Of a stretch of DNA of 64,000 nt, positions 33,871 to 44,120 are shown one piece after another. How positions within the stretch are numbered: the first letter of the stretch is position 1; the number at the start of each line of letters is the position of its first letter. The notes below the pieces were generated by a model. The model saw nothing but the letters and a program-made list of their open reading frames with translations. It was not told where the DNA came from and did no database searches. The translations under genes were made by a program, and so were the position numbers. Origin of the DNA: Ruminococcaceae bacterium BL-6 (lineage in GTDB: Bacteria; Bacillota; Clostridia; Oscillospirales; Acutalibacteraceae); contig LR778135.1 in assembly GCA_902810075.1 (NCBI GenBank), positions 1,984,001 to 2,048,000 of the forward strand, in the 5' to 3' direction.

Positions 33871-34650
33871 CTATTTTTGATACGGTTCCAGCGCGACGCT
33901 TTCGATTTTGACATCCGAAAGGGGCTTGTCCTGGGAATCCACCGAAACCGACGCGATCTGATCGACGACATCCATCCCCTCGAACACCTGGGCAAACACG
34001 GTGTGCCCGGTTTTGGCCGTGTTGTACGCGCCGTCAAGGTGCGGGGAGCCGCCGTTTTCCTGATACAGCTTTTTGATTTCGCTGGTGATCCTGCTCATGT
34101 CGATGCATCCGCCATACTGCCTGGTAAAGGCCTGCGGGTCCTTTTTGTAGACGTCGTAGATCTGCTGGTACTGGTCCCAGCCTTCAAACGCGGAAGCGGG
34201 AGCTTGGTCGATGAAGAACTGGCTGCCGTTCGTATTGGGGCCGCGGTTCGCCATCGCGACCGCCCCGCGGATGTTGAACAGGCTTTCGCTGAACTCATCC
34301 TCGAAATTCTCACCGAAAGAACTTCCTCCGCCCTTTCCCGTGCCCGTCGGGTCGCCGCCCTGAATCATGAAATCCTTGATGACCCGGTGAAAGGTCACCC
34401 CGTTATAATAACCCTTTTTCGCCAGCGCCTTGAAATTCTGAACGGTTTTCGGCGCGGCGTCGGGGAAAAAACGCAGTTTGATCTCGCCCATGCTCGTTTT
34501 CAGAACGGCGATCTCCTCGCCCGAAGCCGGTTTTTCCAGCTGATACCCCACCGCCTTTTTCCCGGCCGAGCCGCCCCCCGCGCAGCCGGCAAGCGCCAGC
34601 AGCAGCATCCCGCAGGCCAAAGCGGCGCGAATCCGCAATCTTCCGCGCAT
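33871..34650 (-). CDS. Cyclophilin-type peptidyl-prolyl isomerase, lipoprotein
   Basis: A 259-residue protein with a lipoprotein signal peptide ([18 protein letters not shown], lipid Cys22) and a cyclophilin domain (about 45-255): [51 protein letters not shown]. It probably folds exported proteins at the outer face of the membrane. An insertion near [17 protein letters not shown] interrupts the usual loop. I chose ATG 34650 because AGGGAAGGG lies 9 bases upstream. The promoter carries a palindrome at 34679-34690. Confidence 0.93.
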   Translation of the reverse strand: MRGRLRIRAALACGMLLLALAGCAGGGSAGKKAVGYQLEKPASGEEIAVLKTSMGEIKLRFFPDAAPKTVQNFKALAKKGYYNGVTFHRVIKDFMIQGGDPTGTGKGGGSSFGENFEDEFSESLFNIRGAVAMANRGPNTNGSQFFIDQAPASAFEGWDQYQQIYDVYKKDPQAFTRQYGGCIDMSRITSEIKKLYQENGGSPHLDGAYNTAKTGHTVFAQVFEGMDVVDQIASVSVDSQDKPLSDVKIESVALEPYQK

Positions 34651-34678
34651 TTCATCCATCCCTTCCCTGTTTTTCTGC

Positions 34679-34716
34679 AATAACGTTATTTTATTATATT
34701 CCGGCAGATTATGCAA
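34679..34716 (-). promoter_or_regulatory. Promoter of the cyclophilin gene with palindrome
   Basis: Minus strand TTGCAT (34716-34711), 17 bases, TAAAAT (34693-34688), then the perfect palindrome AATAACGTTATT (34690-34679) at the start point. Confidence 0.55.
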
Positions 34717-34817
34717 GGGGTGCGCCGCGGAATAAATGAAGAACCTCGCGATTTCTGTGTTAGCCGCTCCCGGCTTTGCATATAGATATTTTGAAAAGAC
34801 AAAGGAGGGTAAAAGCA

Positions 34818-35753
34818 ATGGGTCTTTGCAATTACAAGCCGGAAGGCTGGATAATTGACACCCCGGAAAATCGTGCGGCAATGACGAACCTTTCGACGCT
34901 GATGGATGCCTGCCATGAGGAAAAGATTTTGGAAGGCAGAGCTCTTATTTGCGACAGCTCGCATAATTTGGTGGTGGATTTGGGATGCATGAAAGGAATC
35001 ATCGCACGGGAAGAAGGCGCCCTGGGAATCCGCGAGGGGACCGTACGCGACATCGCGATCATTTCCCGCGTGAACCGTCCGGTCTGCTTTGTCGTGACCG
35101 GCTTTCAAAAGGATGAATCCGGCGAACCGCTCGCGATCCTGTCCCGCAGGGCGGCCCAGGAGAAATGCCGGAAGGAATACATAGAGAACCTTCGCCTCGG
35201 GGATATCACGGACGCCCGCGTCACGCATCTGGAAACGTTCGGGGCGTTCGCGGATATCGGCTGCGGCATCATCGCGCTGCTGCCGATCGACGCGATCTCC
35301 GTTTCACGCATCGACCATCCGCGCGAGCGGTTCACCGTCGGCATGGACATCCGCACCGCGATCAAGGCGATCGAAAACGGGCGCATCACGCTGACCCAGA
35401 AGGAGCTGCTCGGAACGTGGGAGGAGAACGCGGCCCTGTTCCACGTCGGCGAAACGGTGGCCGGGATCATCCGCTCGGTGGAGCCGTACGGCATTTTTGT
35501 CGAGCTCACCCCGAACCTTGCTGGGCTGGCGGAGGTGAAGGACGGCGTTCTGCCCGGGCAGCAGGCCAGCATCTACATCAAGAGCATCCTGCCCGCGCGC
35601 ATGAAGATCAAGCTGATCATCATCGACACGTTTGATTATTCTTACCGGCCGGTTTCCCCGAAATATTTCTTCAAGGGAAACCATATTTCCCGGTTCGTCT
35701 ATTCCCCGGAATGCAGCGACAAGCAGGTCGTCACGGAATTTTCCCCGGATTAA
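34818..35753 (+). CDS. S1 RNA-binding domain protein
   Basis: A 311-residue protein related to the S1-repeat proteins of Clostridia. Two S1/OB domains are visible: about 62-135 ([38 protein letters not shown]) and about 140-265 ([40 protein letters not shown]). The second GIFVEL repeat is the typical RNA-binding strand. It is shorter than ribosomal protein S1 and is probably an accessory RNA-binding protein. ATG 34818 follows AAAGGAGGG. No neighbour on the same strand. Confidence 0.85.
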   Translation: MGLCNYKPEGWIIDTPENRAAMTNLSTLMDACHEEKILEGRALICDSSHNLVVDLGCMKGIIAREEGALGIREGTVRDIAIISRVNRPVCFVVTGFQKDESGEPLAILSRRAAQEKCRKEYIENLRLGDITDARVTHLETFGAFADIGCGIIALLPIDAISVSRIDHPRERFTVGMDIRTAIKAIENGRITLTQKELLGTWEENAALFHVGETVAGIIRSVEPYGIFVELTPNLAGLAEVKDGVLPGQQASIYIKSILPARMKIKLIIIDTFDYSYRPVSPKYFFKGNHISRFVYSPECSDKQVVTEFSPD

Positions 35754-35760
35754 ACAGCAA

Positions 35761-35800
35761 AGAGGGCCGAACCTGTTTCAAGGTTCGGCCCTCTTTTATT
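35761..35800. terminator. Terminator between the S1 and TPR-like genes
   Basis: AGAGGGCCGAACCT pairs with AGGTTCGGCCCTCT across GTTTCA, followed by TTTATTT; the other strand has a shorter T-run. Confidence 0.88.
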
Positions 35801-36551
35801 TCTGCTTTTCCGGAAGATCGTCCTCGCCCTCCGGGTGTTTCGTCCTGAATTTCTTCAGGTTCTCCATCCGCTGCCGTTCCGTGTCGGCCTGCTCCGCCGA
35901 CCGGATCTTCAGAATATGGGAATCCAGGACCTGACGGAACGTATCGTTGCGGTGGCGCATCCCCTGGGCATCCGTATATTCCACGGGCTGATAGTAGCGG
36001 GAGAATTTCTGCTGGTTCAGGAAGTTCAGCGCTTCCAGACGGCTGCGGGATTTTACGACGACGTCCGCCATTTTGATCGCGTTCATCGCATTGTAAGGCT
36101 CAAGGCGGTAGGCTTCGGCAAAATTGGCGAGCGCCGCCTCGTACCGGTGTAGATACTCCTGCGCCTGCGCCAGCTCCTCAAAGATCTGCGCGCGGCACCG
36201 GTCCCCCTGGCTAAGCAGGATGCCGTTCTCGCTGACCATATGATACGGGAGCTCGATCCATCCCGGCGTTTCGAGATAAGCCGAAGCATACCGGACCGTT
36301 TCTTCGGCGTGGGAGTTTCCGAGCCAGCTGCCGGCCTTCGCCGCCAGATACAGTTCCTTTGGGGTTGAGGGCTCTTCGCACAGCGAAAGGATTTTCAGAA
36401 GCCGCTTCCGGTCCGTTTCCAGCGAGGCGAAAAGCTCCGCGGCTTTTTCCTCATCCTCGCGCCGGCAGGGGACCGAAGGGTCGAGAAGGTGGAACAGCGC
36501 GGCTGCAAGACCTGATCTGTCATTCCATTGTTTGTCCGTCACAGGCATCAT
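35796..36551 (-). CDS. Hypothetical helical protein, TPR-like
   Basis: A 251-residue, all-helical soluble protein that I do not recognise by name. A region with TPR character lies at about 125-180 (QIFEELAQAQEYLHRYEAALANFAEAYRLEPYNAMNAI), followed by a charged C-terminus. The start is ATG 36551: the promoter -10 lies at 36584-36579, so upstream in-frame ATGs cannot be used. Upstream of clpC's 3' end, separated by repeat sequence. Confidence 0.7.
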   Translation of the reverse strand: MMPVTDKQWNDRSGLAAALFHLLDPSVPCRREDEEKAAELFASLETDRKRLLKILSLCEEPSTPKELYLAAKAGSWLGNSHAEETVRYASAYLETPGWIELPYHMVSENGILLSQGDRCRAQIFEELAQAQEYLHRYEAALANFAEAYRLEPYNAMNAIKMADVVVKSRSRLEALNFLNQQKFSRYYQPVEYTDAQGMRHRNDTFRQVLDSHILKIRSAEQADTERQRMENLKKFRTKHPEGEDDLPEKQK

Positions 36552-36578
36552 CTGCTTTCCGATGAAATTTGTCCCCAT

Positions 36579-36607
36579 ATTATATTCCACTCGCCCCGAA
36601 TTTACAA
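36579..36607 (-). promoter_or_regulatory. Promoter of the TPR-like gene
   Basis: Minus strand TTGTAA (36607-36602), 17 bases, TATAAT (36584-36579). Confidence 0.65.
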
Positions 36608-36633
36608 GAGGATTATTTGACAGCATTTCCAGC

Positions 36634-36706
36634 CCAGGCCTTGTTTGAGAAATAAAAAACGACGGATTTTTTGTCCCTCCCCAGCAAGAGGCAGGGAGGG
36701 ACAAAA
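36634..36706. repeat. Half-copy of the TIR element joined to hairpin copy B
   Basis: 36634-36670 repeats 35 of 37 bases of the left end of the element at 29356-29392. It runs straight into a hairpin with 13-base arms TTTTGTCCCTCCC (36669-36681) and its complement (36694-36706), then CGGTTCGCA as in other hairpin copies. The right terminal repeat is missing. This copy links the TIR element and the hairpin family. Confidence 0.65.
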
Positions 36707-36738
36707 CGGTTCGCAATTAAAATGGACTTGCTGCAGGA

Positions 36739-39186
<2,448 letters not shown>

Positions 39187-39200
39187 GCTGTTTCCTCCTT

Positions 39201-40217
39201 TTATGATGCAAGACGTTCCGATACGATTTTCGCCCGAAGCGCGTCGCGCTCCGCGGGAGTCATCTTCTTGGCCAGCATGATGGTGGCGGGCTGAACCTGC
39301 ACGATCAGGCTGTTGATGGTATCGTAGGAAATATTTTTGATCAGGTTGGCCGCGACCCCCATCCGGACGTTCGAGATCAGGCGCATGAACTCGTTGCTGC
39401 TGAGCATGCGCGCGTTTCTCAGAACGCCGACGGAACGGCAGATGCCATCCTGAATTTCAAGATTCTTGACCAGATTTTCGCGCGCGGCACGCTCCTGCCC
39501 GATCAGCTGCTCCGCAATGCTTTTCAGATTGTCGATCGCCGCCTTTTCGCTGAGGCCGAGCGTCACCTGGTTGGAAAGCTGGTACAGCGCGCCCACCGGC
39601 TGGGTCCCCTCGCCGTAAATGCCCCGTATGGCAAGGCCCAGCTTGGAAAGGCTGGCCGAAACGCGGCCCATGGCCCCGCTTTCCTGAAGGGCGGGCAGGT
39701 GAAGCATCAGCGAAGCGCGCATCCCGGTGCCCAGATTGGTGGGGCACTGGGTCAGATAGCCCAGCTCTTCGTCAAAGGCGAAATGGAGCCTTTCGTTGAG
39801 CAGGGTGTCGATGCGGTCCGCCGTTTCATAGGCCTCTTCCAGATCCAGCCCCTCGTGGAGCACCTGGATCCGGAGGTGATCTTCCTCGTTGATCATGATG
39901 GAAACGGTCTCGTCCTGCGTCAGCAGAAGCCCGCGGCCGCGGGGCTCGGAAATGAATTCCGGGCTGACCAGGTGGCGCTCGACAAGGGAAACCGCTTCGT
40001 TCTGGCTGATGTCCTCCATGCTGACGAAGCGGAAATCCTTCGCGATCGCGCTGTTTCCGTCGAGCAGGGCGGTTTTGACCGCCTCCTCCACTTTTTTTCG
40101 CTGCCCGTCGTTCATTTTTACGGGAAACGGATATTCCTGAAGGTTGCGGGCAAGACGGACTCTGGTGCTGACGACGACGTCGGCTTCCTTTCCGCTTTTT
40201 TCATACCATCTGGTCAT
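39201..40217 (-). CDS. mcsB: Protein arginine kinase McsB
   Basis: A 338-residue phosphagen-kinase-fold enzyme that phosphorylates arginines on proteins, marking them for ClpCP. Seen: VVSTRVRLARNLQEYPFP (ATP site), the catalytic-loop region INEEDHLRIQVLHEGLDLEEAY and CPTNLGTGMRASLMLHLPAL. Length is typical. Overlaps mcsA by 4 bases. In the same operon McsA activates it. Confidence 0.97.
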   Translation of the reverse strand: MTRWYEKSGKEADVVVSTRVRLARNLQEYPFPVKMNDGQRKKVEEAVKTALLDGNSAIAKDFRFVSMEDISQNEAVSLVERHLVSPEFISEPRGRGLLLTQDETVSIMINEEDHLRIQVLHEGLDLEEAYETADRIDTLLNERLHFAFDEELGYLTQCPTNLGTGMRASLMLHLPALQESGAMGRVSASLSKLGLAIRGIYGEGTQPVGALYQLSNQVTLGLSEKAAIDNLKSIAEQLIGQERAARENLVKNLEIQDGICRSVGVLRNARMLSSNEFMRLISNVRMGVAANLIKNISYDTINSLIVQVQPATIMLAKKMTPAERDALRAKIVSERLAS

Positions 40218-40741
40218 TTGTCCTGATCCCCTTTCTCCATTTCCTTGATCTCGTCGCGCAGAACCGCGGCGCGCTCAAAATCCTGTTTTTCGACGGCTTC
40301 GCGCAGCTCCCTGCGTTTCTTGTCCAGCGGGGTCTCTTTCTTGATGCGCAGCTTCGATTCCGGATGGACCCGCAGCGCGCCGCCGAACGGCCGTTTCCCG
40401 CAGTGGCGGGTGTTGCCGTGGATGCGCTGGATGGAAGGCATCAGCCTGTCGCGGAAGGTCTTGTAGCATTCCGCGCAGCCGACCTGCCCGATCCGCGCGA
40501 TCTCTTCGAACGTGGAACCGCAGCCCGGGCAGCGGAGCGTATCCGTCATTTCCGGAACGGCGTCGTCGCCGAAGAAGCTGCCCAGCAGGCTGTTGAAATC
40601 CATGGCGAAATTGCTGAACAGATTTCCGTACCCCATTTTCTGGGCGCATTCCGAGCAGATGTAATATTCGGACAATTCTCCGTTCACAACCATTTTCACA
40701 TGGGTGGTAGCCGGATTTTTTCCGCAAACCTGACATTTCAT
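40214..40741 (-). CDS. mcsA: McsA, activator of McsB
   Basis: A 175-residue protein with two zinc-finger pairs, MKCQVCGKNPATTHV..YICSEC (about 3-32) and RCPGCGSTF..GCAECYKTF (about 71-96), and a C-terminal UVR motif (AVEKQDFERAAVLRDEIKEME). It binds and activates McsB. ATG 40741 follows AGGAGGTC; a longer reading to 41110 would run into ctsR. Overlaps mcsB by 4 bases. Confidence 0.95.
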   Translation of the reverse strand: MKCQVCGKNPATTHVKMVVNGELSEYYICSECAQKMGYGNLFSNFAMDFNSLLGSFFGDDAVPEMTDTLRCPGCGSTFEEIARIGQVGCAECYKTFRDRLMPSIQRIHGNTRHCGKRPFGGALRVHPESKLRIKKETPLDKKRRELREAVEKQDFERAAVLRDEIKEMEKGDQDK

Positions 40742-40761
40742 AATCAAAAGACCTCCTGACG

Positions 40762-41217
40762 TTAAATCTGAGTCATCAACATGTTTTTGAAAAGATCGGC
40801 CCGAAGCGCATCCCGCATCTCCTGCGGGATGCTGCTGCAGGAACGGTCGCTGATCGCGGCCTCGATCGCCTTTGCGACGGATTCCTCCAGAATATCCCTC
40901 TGACAGAGATTCATGAGCATCGCCCGCGCCGTCGCACCATCCAGTGTATTCCCGATCGAGTTGACCGTATGCATGATGGCGCAGCTTCCATCCATCTCGA
41001 TGCGCGTGATGCGGATGTAACCGCCGCCGCCGCGCCGGCTCTCTACCAGGTACCCCTGCTCCGGGGTAAAACGCGAGGTGATGACGTAATTGATCTGGCT
41101 GGGGACGCACCCCATCAGTTCCGCCAGCTCGTTTCTCTGAATCTCCGCGCGTCCGTCGGCTTCGTTCAGAAGCCCCAGAATATAGTTCGCGACGCTGTCA
41201 CTGATTCTCACTGCCAT
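40762..41217 (-). CDS. ctsR: Class III heat-shock repressor CtsR
   Basis: A 151-residue repressor. The winged HTH (about 1-65) contains AEIQRNELAELMGCVPSQINYVITSRFTPEQGY and the glycine-rich wing ESRRGGGGYIRI, where heat is sensed; the C-terminal four-helix domain binds McsB. It represses this operon by binding heptads (A/G)GTCAAA, of which two clusters lie directly upstream. ATG 41217 follows AAGGAGGG. Confidence 0.96.
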   Translation of the reverse strand: MAVRISDSVANYILGLLNEADGRAEIQRNELAELMGCVPSQINYVITSRFTPEQGYLVESRRGGGGYIRITRIEMDGSCAIMHTVNSIGNTLDGATARAMLMNLCQRDILEESVAKAIEAAISDRSCSSIPQEMRDALRADLFKNMLMTQI

Positions 41218-41233
41218 CCCTCCTTGTTTTGAT

Positions 41234-41274
41234 CTTGACTTTCTTTGACTTTTGACTCTTGGCCTTCCTTGACT
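41234..41274 (-). promoter_or_regulatory. Second CtsR-box cluster in the ctsR leader
   Basis: On the plus strand four heptads CTTGACT (41234-41240), TTTGACT (41244-41250), TTTGACT (41251-41257) and CTTGACT (41268-41274). The first two have the 3-base spacing of CtsR operators. The cluster lies between the transcription start and the ATG. Confidence 0.7.
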
Positions 41275-41285
41275 TTCTGTGTCCT

Positions 41286-41331
41286 ATTGTAAACGAAGCC
41301 TTGCGATAGGTCAAAGTCAGTTAAAGTCAAA
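41286..41331 (-). promoter_or_regulatory. ctsR operon promoter with CtsR box
   Basis: Minus strand TTGACC (41314-41309), 17 bases, TACAAT (41291-41286). The -35 is part of GGTCAAA (41309-41315) followed after 3 bases by AGTTAAA (41319-41325) and directly by AGTCAAA (41325-41331), CtsR heptads on the plus strand. CtsR bound here would block RNA polymerase. Confidence 0.85.
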
Positions 41332-41634
41332 TTTAGCTTATTTTTTTCCAAGAGCTTCAATCCTCTTTCCCCCGCGGCTTTTTTCAAACGATTTCTTTTA
41401 TTATTGGCTGTTTCGGGGCTTTTATCTGCATCCCCCGCAGGAAGTTCATCAGGAAATCCGCCTGTTTCGGCCAAAGCCGCGCCGCCCGGCGCCAAGAATG
41501 CCCGAACTCCGGAAAGCATTCCCGCGCTTTTCACGTTTCAAACAAAGCCTTCCTTTTGATTCGCGAAAATGATGTAACACCATTTGCGGGTCGGCAATAT
41601 AATATAGTGTAAACCGAAAGGAGGAAATACAATC

Positions 41635-41799
41635 ATGTGTAGCAATAACTGTGGCTGTGGCGGCGGCTGGGGCGGCGGATGCTCCTGGATCATCATTTTA
41701 ATCCTCATCCTGTTTTGCTGCGGCGGCTGGGGCAACAGTGGCTGCGGCGGCTGCGGCGGCTGTGGCAACGATTGCGGCTGCAACAATTGCGGCTGCTAA
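41635..41799 (+). CDS. Gly/Cys-rich small protein with one hydrophobic segment
   Basis: A 54-residue protein with 13 cysteines and many Gly/Asn: an N-terminal CGCGGGWGGGCSW segment, a hydrophobic stretch WIIILILILF (18-27) and a C-terminal run of CGGC repeats. It resembles small proteins of Clostridia annotated as high-cysteine or YjcZ-like sporulation proteins, often associated with the spore surface. Perfect AAAGGAGG start site; a TATAAT lies at 41599-41604 but without a -35 at sigma-A spacing, so a sporulation sigma factor is possible. Strong terminator follows. Confidence 0.75.
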   Translation: MCSNNCGCGGGWGGGCSWIIILILILFCCGGWGNSGCGGCGGCGNDCGCNNCGC

Positions 41800-41828
41800 A
41801 TCTCTTCCCCGCGGAAAGCCAATAAGCG

Positions 41829-41868
41829 AAAAAAGGGGCTGTGGATTTTCTCCGCAGCCTCTTTTTTC
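41829..41868. terminator. Bidirectional terminator
   Basis: 41829-41845 pairs with 41851-41867 (AAAAAAGgGGCTGtGGA and complement, two mismatches) with T-runs on both sides. Ends the Cys-rich gene and the TSCPD gene. Confidence 0.88.
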
Positions 41869-41878
41869 ATTTATTGGC

Positions 41879-42139
41879 TTATTTTTTGTTTTCCTGCCGG
41901 CTCGCCTTCAGAACGGCCTGCGCCAGCTGATCCGGGCACGAAGTGGGCTTTGCGCCGCACCGGATGCCCCTGAGGCGGCGGACCACTTCATCGGCCTTCA
42001 TCCCCTCCACCAGAGAGGCGACTCCCTGGGTGTTTCCGCTGCACCCGCCGACGAACCGCACATTTTTGACGACGCCGTCTTCCAGCTCCAATAGAATCTT
42101 TGTGGAACAGGTCCCTTTCGGGCGATAAGTATAGAGCAA
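41879..42139 (-). CDS. TSCPD domain protein (TIGR03905 type)
   Basis: An 86-residue protein whose body is the TSCPD fold: RPKGTCSTKILLEL, VGGCSGNTQGVASLVEGM, GIRCGAKPTSCPDQLAQAV. The four cysteines in CS, GCSG, RCG and SCPD are family hallmarks. The domain is also found at the C-terminus of some ribonucleotide reductases; the stand-alone form is of unknown function. The start is a TTG (42139) behind AAGGGGAAG; no ATG fits. Twelve to fifteen bases after the PHP gene, so co-transcribed. Confidence 0.9.
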   Translation of the reverse strand: MLYTYRPKGTCSTKILLELEDGVVKNVRFVGGCSGNTQGVASLVEGMKADEVVRRLRGIRCGAKPTSCPDQLAQAVLKASRQENKK

Positions 42140-42153
42140 AAGTACTTCCCCTT

Positions 42154-43005
42154 TCAGCGGCCTGCGTCTTTCAGCATCCGGGCCTTTCGCTTTTTCAGCT
42201 CCTCAAGCTGATCGTCGGGAGTCAGGAAAGAGCCGAGGGGATGACAGTCCTTTGTGTACATCCCGTGGAAATCCGTGCCCCCCGTCATCAGCAGATCGTG
42301 CTGGCGCGCCAGCGCGATATACTGGGAGACAAACTCCTCCCTGCTGCTGGGATGCCAGACCTCGATCCCGTCGATCTCGCCCTTTTCCGCCAGCTCGCAC
42401 ATCAGGTCGTGCCCGTCGTACTCGCCGGGATGGGCCATGACCGCAAGGCCGCCCGCCTCGTGGATCCGGCGGATGACGTCGTGGACATCCGGGTAAGCGA
42501 CCGGGCAGTAGGCGAGCCCGCCGCGCGGGGCGAACAGCTTTTCAAAAAGCGGCCCGAAAATCTCGGTGGTATAGCCGGCGTCGACCAGGGCGTGCATGAT
42601 ATGCTGCTTGAACACGTTCGTGCTTCCCTGCGCGCGGCGCAGGACCATTTCGGCGGGAATCGGGTAAATGCGCATCACCTTCTGCAGCATGATGTTGGCC
42701 GACCTCCGGCGCGAATTTCCTATTTTTCTGCAAAGCCCCTCCAGACGGTCGGGGCATTCGCAGCAGTAGCCCAGAATATGGGCCTTGTTGCCCCTCTCAT
42801 TGTCATAAGCGGAAATCTCAATTCCCGACAGCACCTCAACCCCGTGACGGCTGCCGAAAACCTTCGCCCGGGTCGTTCCGGCAAAGGTATCGTGATCGGT
42901 AACCGCTAAAGTGGAAATCCCACGTTTTTTTGCAAGCAGAATCAGCTCGTCAATTGATACGGATCCGTCGGACATCTTCGTATGGCAATGCAGATCCGCA
43001 GCCAC
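42154..43005 (-). CDS. PHP domain phosphoesterase (RNase AM/YciV-like)
   Basis: About 283 residues. Metal-binding PHP elements: ADLHCHTKMSDGS at the N-terminus, AVTDHDTFAG, GIEIS, VMAHPGEYDG and the C-terminal TGGTDFHG. The order matches the YciV/RNase AM group, 3',5'-nucleotide bisphosphatases that can also trim RNA 5' ends. The start is probably GTG 43005, 7 bases after GGAAGG; in-frame ATGs at 43026 and 43050 have poorly placed ribosome binding sites. Followed by the TSCPD gene. Confidence 0.88.
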   Translation of the reverse strand: MAADLHCHTKMSDGSVSIDELILLAKKRGISTLAVTDHDTFAGTTRAKVFGSRHGVEVLSGIEISAYDNERGNKAHILGYCCECPDRLEGLCRKIGNSRRRSANIMLQKVMRIYPIPAEMVLRRAQGSTNVFKQHIMHALVDAGYTTEIFGPLFEKLFAPRGGLAYCPVAYPDVHDVIRRIHEAGGLAVMAHPGEYDGHDLMCELAEKGEIDGIEVWHPSSREEFVSQYIALARQHDLLMTGGTDFHGMYTKDCHPLGSFLTPDDQLEELKKRKARMLKDAGR

Positions 43006-43083
43006 ACAATCACCTTCCAATCTCATCTTTCCTTTAAAATTTTTATCCATAAGCAGTTCCAGCTAACACGCAGAATCTGTTTT

Positions 43084-43110
43084 CGTTCTCCCCGGAAGCG
43101 GAGAGGAACG
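43084..43110. repeat. Pyrimidine/purine hairpin, family copy D
   Basis: CGTTCTCCCCG and CGGAGAGGAACG around GAAG, imperfect arms. Flanks GCAGAATCTGTTTTC on the left and AATCCGGGGTCCGCA on the right match copies at 57831 and 46564. Confidence 0.55.
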
Positions 43111-43220
43111 AATCCGGGGTCCGCAATCATCGGCGGAACTGCTTTATTAATACTATTATAGTACATTTTGAAAAAATTAACAAGTTCCGAAGCAATTCCG
43201 TCGCGCCGCAGGATGGAACG

Positions 43221-43253
43221 TGCCTTTCCCCCGCCAGCCGCGGGAGAAAGGCA
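43221..43253. repeat. Pyrimidine/purine hairpin, family copy C
   Basis: TGCCTTTCCCCCGC (43221-43234) and GCGGGAGAAAGGCA (43240-43253), one mismatch, loop CAGCC. No T-run. It lies just beyond the 3' end of the ABC permease gene. Confidence 0.6.
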
Positions 43254-43289
43254 TGAAAGCGGCGTCGTTCCGTTTTGGAAACGACATCC

Positions 43290-44120
43290 TTATTTCATGA
43301 GCTTTTCAGGCGTAAAGCTGCGGGCGGAAATCCCGCCCAGAATGAAATCCAGAACAAAGACGCCGGCCCCGATGGCGAGCAGGATCAGCGCGTCGAGCTG
43401 AAACAGGCCGGTAAACTGTCCGATCATCAGCAGCACCAGCGGAAGGACCACATAGCCGGAAAGCTGCATGGATTCCATGTAGCTTTTCGAGCGGCCCGAA
43501 ACGAGCACCATGAAGATGACGCCGAACAGCGTGAGCGAAGGCGACACCACCAGCAGCATGACGATCCAGTTCCAGTTCAGGAAGAACGGCATCTTCAGAA
43601 GAAGATCGCCGATCCCGGCCACGACCAGAAAGGCGAAAAAGGAAATTCCCGTCACGATCAGGGACACCAGGGCGCAGCCGAAGACCTTGGCCTTGAACAG
43701 GCTGCGCACCCGAAGCGGCGTCAGCAAAAGCGTTTCGATCGTGCCGCGCTCCTTTTCCCCGACGAAGCTGCACGCGGCGGTGACCGTCGACACCATCAGC
43801 GGGATCATCAGGAAGAACATGGGGCAGACCACGTTTTCCATCAGATAGAACAGCGACTGCCGGGCCGAGAAATATCCGCGCAGATACGGCGGCACCAGCT
43901 TCATCATCTGCTCCACCCCGTTCATCCGCTCCGGCGGCACGAACCAGATCATCAGAAGGTAAACGACGGGCAGGATCACCACCAGCAGGGCGGGAACGAG
44001 GATGAGCGTGTTGCGCACCATCCGGACCTTCCAGATCTCGTTGAAATCCTTCTGCATCACGGCGCGCTCCCCCGGGGTCAGCCATTTTCTGCGGTTTTCT
44101 CCTTCGGAAAAAAGTTTCAT
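43290..44120 (-). CDS. ABC-2 type transporter permease (NatB-like)
   Basis: A 276-residue permease with about six membrane helices (36-58, 97-122, 145-175, 182-205, 215-240, 245-262). The motif SFVGEKERGTIETLLLTPLRVRSLFKAKV (about 118-146) is the conserved amphipathic element of ABC-2/NatB exporters of sodium, drugs or lipids. It overlaps the ATPase gene by 4 bases and forms an exporter with it; the substrate is unknown. Confidence 0.88.
   Translation of the reverse strand: MKLFSEGENRRKWLTPGERAVMQKDFNEIWKVRMVRNTLILVPALLVVILPVVYLLMIWFVPPERMNGVEQMMKLVPPYLRGYFSARQSLFYLMENVVCPMFFLMIPLMVSTVTAACSFVGEKERGTIETLLLTPLRVRSLFKAKVFGCALVSLIVTGISFFAFLVVAGIGDLLLKMPFFLNWNWIVMLLVVSPSLTLFGVIFMVLVSGRSKSYMESMQLSGYVVLPLVLLMIGQFTGLFQLDALILLAIGAGVFVLDFILGGISARSFTPEKLMK

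Noticed and set aside
40214..41110. Single long gene covering mcsA and part of ctsR (298 codons)
   Set aside because: The upstream part is ctsR in another frame; McsA starts at 40741 behind AGGAGG with its first zinc finger.
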